NCBI GenBank assembly: GCA_023269245.1
Contig: JAHFMB010000045.1
Coordinates: 1-7,657, forward strand
DNA length: 7,657 bases
Source: Candidatus Tayloriibacteriota bacterium
GTDB lineage: Bacteria > Patescibacteriota > Minisyncoccia > Phycocordibacterales > PALSA-1337
Direction of reading: 5' to 3'
Shown: positions 4,954 to 7,657 of the stretch, one piece after another
Layout: every line of letters begins with the position of its first letter
Position numbering within the stretch: position 1 is the first letter of the stretch
The notes under the pieces: model-generated
What the model saw: the letters and a program-made list of their open reading frames with translations, nothing else
Databases searched by the model: none
Told to the model about the DNA's origin: nothing
Translations under genes and position numbers: made by a program

Positions 4954-5640
4954 ATGATTAAGCTTATAAACAGTTCAGTTCGCCAAGGATCTGCAGCGCT
5001 GCTCATCGTCGCTGTTCTTTTCCTGCTTGCTGAACCGGCAATCAGTTTGAGCGCAACGACGGCCACAAGTCAGTTCACCATCTCTCAAACAATTACCTCA
5101 GAAGTCTCGTTCAGCACACCAGCCTCGAACGTCATACTGAGCCCATCATTGGGAGGTATTACCGGAGGTACATCTGATGGGGGTACCCAGGTCATTGTTC
5201 AGACGAACGATCACCTTGGATACACCATGACGCTGACCGCCAGCTCATCACTGGGCATGATTGGTAACGCTAGTTCAACGAACTACATTCCAGCCTACGC
5301 CACATCATCATCGTTCGCAGCTGACTTCAACTTCAACGTACCGACGAACAGGGCGTACTTCGGATACACCGTCGAAGCCACCACGACATCTGATCTTGCC
5401 ACCCTCTTCAAGGACAATGGCACGAACACATGTGGTACAGGTTCCAACGATACCGCGGGAGCTTGCTGGGTAGGTGCAACTTCTACTCCGCTTACGATTA
5501 TCAACCGTAACTACCAGACTCCAGCTTCGGGTGCGACAACGACGCTCAAATTCCGCGTCAAGATCATGCCAAACCCGAGTCCTGTGATTCCGGATGATAC
5601 ATATGTCGCCACGACCACACTGACGGCAACAGTCAACTAA
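4954..5640 (+). CDS. Secreted beta-rich domain protein, paralogous to the product of 6629-7402
   Basis: 228 residues. An N-terminal signal peptide has a basic start followed by a hydrophobic core at about 13-33. The mature part is rich in Thr, Ser, Ala and Gly with alternating beta-strand patterns and no further membrane segment. Residues 56-228 align with 95-257 of the product of 6629-7402: SPSLGGITGGTSDGG, then GYTMTLTASSS, FKDNGTNTCG...ACW, LKFRV and YVATTTLTATVN. Two cysteines (160 and 171, the second followed by Trp) recur at the same spacing in the paralogue, suggesting a disulfide. The domain recalls the WxL surface domain of Firmicutes ('V-x-T-N-x-x-GYTxTLTA'), but this is a structural guess, not a recognised family match. 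It is the first of four exported-protein genes, with its stop 1 nt before the next start. No good ribosome binding site. Confidence 0.85.
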   Translation: MIKLINSSVRQGSAALLIVAVLFLLAEPAISLSATTATSQFTISQTITSEVSFSTPASNVILSPSLGGITGGTSDGGTQVIVQTNDHLGYTMTLTASSSLGMIGNASSTNYIPAYATSSSFAADFNFNVPTNRAYFGYTVEATTTSDLATLFKDNGTNTCGTGSNDTAGACWVGATSTPLTIINRNYQTPASGATTTLKFRVKIMPNPSPVIPDDTYVATTTLTATVN

Positions 5641-5641
5641 C

Positions 5642-6625
5642 ATGTCCCTTACTTCAAGATACATTCAGATAGCTCTGTCCACGATTGTGATGATCTGTGC
5701 CGTCAGTATCCCTGCGCATGCGCAAGTATCCATGGAGGCATTACCTGACAACGTGGCGTACAAGGACTTCGTTGTCGGTCCAGGAAAAATAGATGTTGAA
5801 ATGAGTCCAGGAGAGTCGCGAACGTTCCAATTGAGCGTCTCAAACCGCCTCGGTTTTGAAAAGACGTTCACCTTGGTCGAAGAAGACTTCAAAGGATCGC
5901 GCGATCTACAACGTCCCGTCATGTTGCTCGGCAACGATCGTGGTCCGTATTCGCTTCGCGATTCACTCCGCATTTCGACAACCAGTATCGATATCCCTCA
6001 TGGACATAAAGCGCGCATCTCGGTGACTATCAACGTCCCAGCGGATGCCCAGCCAGGAGGTATGTACGGGAGCGTGGTTGTGGGAACGGTCACCAAGCCG
6101 GGCGCCACAAACAATGAATCCGGATCAGTCGGTACGAGTCCGATCATCACGCGCATCGGCACGCTATTCTTCGTCCGCATCAAAGGACCGATTCAGGTCG
6201 ATGGTAAACTCACCGCATTTTCGCTTGCGGGTAACCGCACGATGCTCTGGAACTCCGATCCAGTCTCCTTCAACCTGTTGTATCAGAACGAAGGAAACGT
6301 TCACCTCAATCCATTCGTTACAATCGCAGTCAAAAACATGCTCGGTTCAACCGTCGGCAGTATCGATGTCGAAGCATGGTTTGCGATGCCGCAGTCACTT
6401 CGCTTCCGCGAGGTCTTATGGAATCCGCCGTTTCTCTTCGGCCGTTACGTGGCTCACGCGCAGATCAATCGCGGCTACGACAACTTGACCGATTCCGCTG
6501 ATATAGTCTTCTGGGTCATTCCTTGGAAGATTATCGTTATTATCCTCATTATCCTGATCATCATCATCGGAGGCATTCGCTGGATCTCGACACGATTCTC
6601 GATCGTCTCTAAAAAGCGTAGATAA
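5642..6625 (+). CDS. Exported DUF916/WxIP-like protein with C-terminal membrane anchor
   Basis: 327 residues. A signal peptide (about 1-27, cleavage after AHA) is followed by two Ig-like beta domains. The first (about 40-152) carries MSPGESRTFQLSVSN and the loop PADAQPGGMYGSVVVGTV, the features I associate with DUF916, the peptidoglycan-binding half of WxL-interacting proteins. The second (about 175-285) has VSFNLLYQNEGNVHLNPF. A strongly hydrophobic helix (about 293-314) and the basic tail SKKRR anchor the protein with its bulk outside. The architecture equals that of Firmicutes WxL-interacting proteins, which sit beside WxL protein genes, as this gene sits between two secreted paralogues. 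The start follows the previous stop by 1 nt and the stop precedes the next start by 3 nt, indicating a translationally coupled operon. The family link is from recalled motifs, and ordinary Ig-like surface anchoring is the main alternative. Confidence 0.8.
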   Translation: MSLTSRYIQIALSTIVMICAVSIPAHAQVSMEALPDNVAYKDFVVGPGKIDVEMSPGESRTFQLSVSNRLGFEKTFTLVEEDFKGSRDLQRPVMLLGNDRGPYSLRDSLRISTTSIDIPHGHKARISVTINVPADAQPGGMYGSVVVGTVTKPGATNNESGSVGTSPIITRIGTLFFVRIKGPIQVDGKLTAFSLAGNRTMLWNSDPVSFNLLYQNEGNVHLNPFVTIAVKNMLGSTVGSIDVEAWFAMPQSLRFREVLWNPPFLFGRYVAHAQINRGYDNLTDSADIVFWVIPWKIIVIILIILIIIIGGIRWISTRFSIVSKKRR

Positions 6626-6628
6626 TTC

Positions 6629-7402
6629 ATGACTACGAACCCTCAGAATATTAAATACGCCGCCGTCTGTTGCGCCTGTATCGCGATGGTATCCATTCTT
6701 GCCCAAGATGCATATGGACAAGCAATGTCGAGTTCGAACTACAAGATACAAAGCGATAGCGTCAACTTCGGCGGCGTACGATCGGGTTCGGCGTCGTTTA
6801 TTACGGAGGACACCCTTGGAGAGGTTGCTACCGGTCTCTCTTCAAGCACCAACTATGTTATGAAAGCCGGGTATCAGCAGATGCAGGAGAGTGTTATCGC
6901 GGTTGTTCCAGCGGGTGACGTGACTATGTCTCCGAACATTGGCGGTGTTACCGGTGGAACTTCCAATGGATCAACCAACTTTAGGGTAACCACGGACAAC
7001 TCGGCTGGATATACTGCCACGATCACCGCGAGCTCCTCGCCGGCCCTCGTCTCATCGCTTGATAGCTTTGCTGATTATGTTCCGAGCGGAGCGGTTCCCG
7101 ATTTTACTTTCGTCAATGCGGCGACGAATTCATCGTTCGCATTTACCCCCGAAGGCACGGATATTGCCCAGCGCTACAAAGACAACGGTTCTGGAACGTG
7201 CGGTGCTGGTTCAGGCGATGTGACGTTGGCATGCTGGGATGGACTATCAACATCGCCGATAACTATCGACACGCGCACGTCCGCAAATCATCCCAGCGGC
7301 ATCCTGACGACTCTCAATTTCCGCGCGGCATCGGGAAGTAGTCATATTCAAGTAGACGGTATATATACCGCGACGACCACCATTACTGTCATTCCACTCT
7401 AA
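6629..7402 (+). CDS. Secreted two-part surface protein with the same C-terminal domain as the product of 4954-5640
   Basis: 257 residues. A signal peptide covers about 1-30 (hydrophobic AAVCCACIAMVSILA, cleavage near AYG). Residues 34-86 (SSSNYKIQSDSVNFGGVRSG, then TEDTLGEVATG and SSSTNYVMKAGYQQM) form a short segment that I recall as frequent at the N-terminus of secreted Patescibacteria proteins. Residues 95-257 repeat the domain of the product of 4954-5640: SPNIGGVTGGTSNGS, GYTATITASSS, YKDNGSGTCG...ACW, LNFRA and IYTATTTITV, with cysteines 191 and 202 spaced 11 apart as in the paralogue. There is no transmembrane anchor or sortase signal, so attachment may depend on the neighbouring anchored protein (inference). 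The start is 3 nt after the previous stop. Function unknown; a role in a surface complex or adhesion is plausible. Confidence 0.82.
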   Translation: MTTNPQNIKYAAVCCACIAMVSILAQDAYGQAMSSSNYKIQSDSVNFGGVRSGSASFITEDTLGEVATGLSSSTNYVMKAGYQQMQESVIAVVPAGDVTMSPNIGGVTGGTSNGSTNFRVTTDNSAGYTATITASSSPALVSSLDSFADYVPSGAVPDFTFVNAATNSSFAFTPEGTDIAQRYKDNGSGTCGAGSGDVTLACWDGLSTSPITIDTRTSANHPSGILTTLNFRAASGSSHIQVDGIYTATTTITVIPL

Positions 7403-7426
7403 CACCTCTGAAAAGCACTTTCGATT

Positions 7427-7657
7427 ATGCGTAACGCATTCATCAAATCAATAACTGGCGCAATCATGGTCGCATTGTTTGTGGCACAGATTGCTCCGAT
7501 GAGTACGTTCGCGGCGCAACAGGCACAGAGTACCTTCACAACATCATTAACAACGTATGGAGTCGATACGGATGCGCCGACAATTCCGACAGGTTTGACA
7601 GCAACGGCGGTTTCTTCATCTCAGATTGATCTCACCTGGAACCCTTCAACCGATAAT
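7427..7657 (+). CDS. Secreted fibronectin type III protein, N-terminal fragment
   Basis: The frame opens at ATG 7427 and runs off the end of the window (77 codons visible). The product begins MRNAFIKSITGAIMVALFVA, a typical signal peptide with likely cleavage after STFA-A near residues 31-32. A short Gln/Thr-rich linker follows, then TDAPTIPTGLTATAVSSSQI leading into DLTWNPSTDN. The P-x-x-P-x-x-L-x-A-x-x-x-S-x-x-x-I-x-L-x-W pattern is the classic start of a fibronectin type III domain. Such modules mediate protein or carbohydrate contacts in bacterial surface proteins. It lies 24 nt after the previous stop in the same direction and belongs with the exported-protein cluster. Length, further domains and anchoring are beyond the window. 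Confidence 0.85.
   Translation, partial: MRNAFIKSITGAIMVALFVAQIAPMSTFAAQQAQSTFTTSLTTYGVDTDAPTIPTGLTATAVSSSQIDLTWNPSTDN

Noticed and set aside
6045..6488. 147-codon open frame within the DUF916-like gene in another frame
   Set aside because: Ser/Arg-rich translation typical of an off-frame reading of a real gene; the overlapping frame has a signal peptide, domains and a membrane anchor.

Overview
The window looks like a piece of a Patescibacteria (Candidate Phyla Radiation) genome, probably of the Parcubacteria/Paceibacteria kind. This rests on gene content recalled from those genomes: a compact Obg, GatB, a four-helix-bundle 'S23/IVP' protein, HTH proteins fused to a membrane segment, and secreted proteins with the 'SSNYKIQSDSVNFGG' type of N-terminal repeat. 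TGA acts as a stop (ends at 4859 and 1202), so the recoded Absconditabacteria/Gracilibacteria are unlikely. None of the nine visible start codons has a good Shine-Dalgarno sequence.

Left part (1-3442), housekeeping. The tail of an AI-2E/PerM-type membrane protein (1-177) is followed 2 nt later by the GTPase gene obg (180-1148, +). Convergent to it is gatB (1637-3097, -), a subunit of the tRNA-dependent amidotransferase. Between the two stop codons sits a 488-nt insert: a four-helix-bundle protein gene (1202-1558, -) framed by a perfect 33-bp inverted repeat (1154-1186 / 1604-1636). This is the architecture of 23S rRNA intervening sequences, but here it lies between two protein genes. Upstream of gatB is a small MerR/excisionase-like DNA-binding protein (3194-3442, -).

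Middle (3443-3797), a 355-nt AT-rich divergent regulatory region. It holds a good promoter for the small HTH gene bracketed by two related 15-bp palindromes, a series of A/T tracts spaced about one helical turn apart, and a promoter-like -10 for the rightward gene.

Right part (3798-7657, all +), a surface or secretion locus. It starts with a membrane-anchored protein with two tandem cytoplasmic HTH domains, one transmembrane segment and an outer domain (3798-4859). After a 94-nt leader with a 13-bp direct repeat and a hairpin come four closely packed genes for exported proteins: a secreted beta-rich domain protein (4954-5640), a DUF916/WxIP-like protein with a C-terminal membrane anchor (5642-6625), a second secreted protein sharing the same C-terminal domain (6629-7402), and the start of a secreted fibronectin type III protein (7427-7657, cut by the window end). 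The layout resembles the WxL/DUF916 surface-complex clusters of Firmicutes. My reading, an inference, is a self-contained cell-surface module with its own membrane-tethered regulator.
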